A DNA stretch of 64,000 nucleotides from NCBI RefSeq assembly GCF_000152785.1, contig NZ_CH672414.1, positions 1,019,472 to 1,083,471 on the forward strand. The letters are read 5' to 3'. Both the position numbers and the translations under genes were made by a program. Below, one piece after another: positions 63,800-64,000 of the stretch; positions within the stretch are counted from its first letter, which is position 1, and each line of letters opens with the position of its first letter. The stretch is from Yoonia vestfoldensis SKA53. Lineage in GTDB: Bacteria > Pseudomonadota > Alphaproteobacteria > Rhodobacterales > Rhodobacteraceae. Below the pieces are notes generated by a model. That model did not search any database. It saw only the letters and a program-made list of their open reading frames with translations, and was not told the origin of the DNA.

Positions 63800-64000
63800 A
63801 TGCAGTTCACCGGCACCGACAGCTATATCGCGACCGACGATCTGAAGATGGCGGTCAATGCTGCGGTCACGCTGGAACGCCCTTTGCTGGTCAAGGGTGA
63901 ACCCGGCACCGGCAAGACCGAACTGGCCCGTCAGGTCAGCGCCGCGCTTGGCCTGCCGATGATCGAATGGCACATCAAATCCACCACCAAGGCGCAGCAG
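63800..64000 (+). CDS. MoxR/CbbQ-type AAA+ ATPase, N-terminal part
   Basis: The first 67 codons, running off the end of the window, encode MQFTGTDSYIATDDLKMAVN and the Walker A motif KGEPGTGKTELA (residues about 32-43), then PMIEWHIKSTTKAQQ. This is the MoxR-type ATPase usually followed by a von Willebrand factor A protein; such pairs act as metal-insertion or assembly chaperones. Only the start is visible. Confidence 0.88.
   Translation, partial: MQFTGTDSYIATDDLKMAVNAAVTLERPLLVKGEPGTGKTELARQVSAALGLPMIEWHIKSTTKAQQ

Overview
The window is a piece of an alphaproteobacterial chromosome, most likely from the Rhodobacteraceae (Roseobacter group, Loktanella/Yoonia-like). Signs are the high GC content with an accessory AT-rich patch, the suf operon led by an IscR that lacks the usual cluster cysteines, the lptF-lptG-lptD-surA-pdxA-rsmA run, the yceD-rpmF-plsX-fabH-ihfA-merR run, the SPOR-nagZ-scpA-scpB run, and a single-cysteine DksA. 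I see no rRNA, CRISPR array, insertion sequence or integrase.

Bases 1-11500 are the accessory part. A LysM protein and an Ala-rich secreted protein with a duplicated 101-residue unit come first. An exopolysaccharide operon follows on the minus strand (reading from 8687 down to 3724): a small anchored protein, an O-antigen ligase/polymerase, a PPP-type metallophosphatase and a Wzz/BY-kinase, with all junctions overlapping, then a lone membrane protein. Diverging from this operon is a two-gene MotA/MotB-like (ZorA/ZorB-like) pair whose B subunit is a long coiled coil without a peptidoglycan-binding domain, followed by a small winged-helix regulator. I regard this block as the best candidate for an undescribed system: an ion-driven 5:2-type motor paired with a polysaccharide operon and its own regulator. 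A tRNA-Arg marks the edge.

Bases 11600-19250 hold the Fe-S assembly operon on the minus strand: iscR, a group I cysteine desulfurase, sufB, sufC, sufD, two YIP1-like membrane proteins and sufS. Palindromes upstream of iscR are likely its operators.

Bases 19270-29400 contain housekeeping genes: hydrolase, HD nucleotidase, a DEAD-box helicase with a ten-residue repeat tail, TfoX-C protein, ndk, an ABC-F ATPase, MarC, an aspartic protease, a 30-residue lipoprotein, holC and pepA. Bases 29490-36906 are the envelope operon lptF-lptG-lptD-surA-pdxA-rsmA: LPS export, outer-membrane folding, PLP synthesis and 16S rRNA methylation in one overlapping run.

Bases 36910-48600 include a DUF4167 protein, prfA-prmC (release factor and its methylase), DUF1499, speB with an M20 amidohydrolase, mazG, an orphan ferric-iron binding protein, an SDR, uup, an OlsB-like acyltransferase, msrB and bamE. 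Bases 48621-52836 are the lipid/ribosome run yceD-rpmF-plsX-fabH-ihfA-merR, closed by tRNA-Pro. Bases 53186-60853 hold dcd and the minus-strand run dgt-argS-SPOR-nagZ-scpA-scpB plus a small unannotated 58-residue gene. The window ends with an IscA-like protein and xthA, an FAD monooxygenase and dksA, and the first 67 codons of a MoxR-type ATPase. A short intergenic repeat (core GCCTCCGGCGGGGATATTT) recurs between genes across the whole window.
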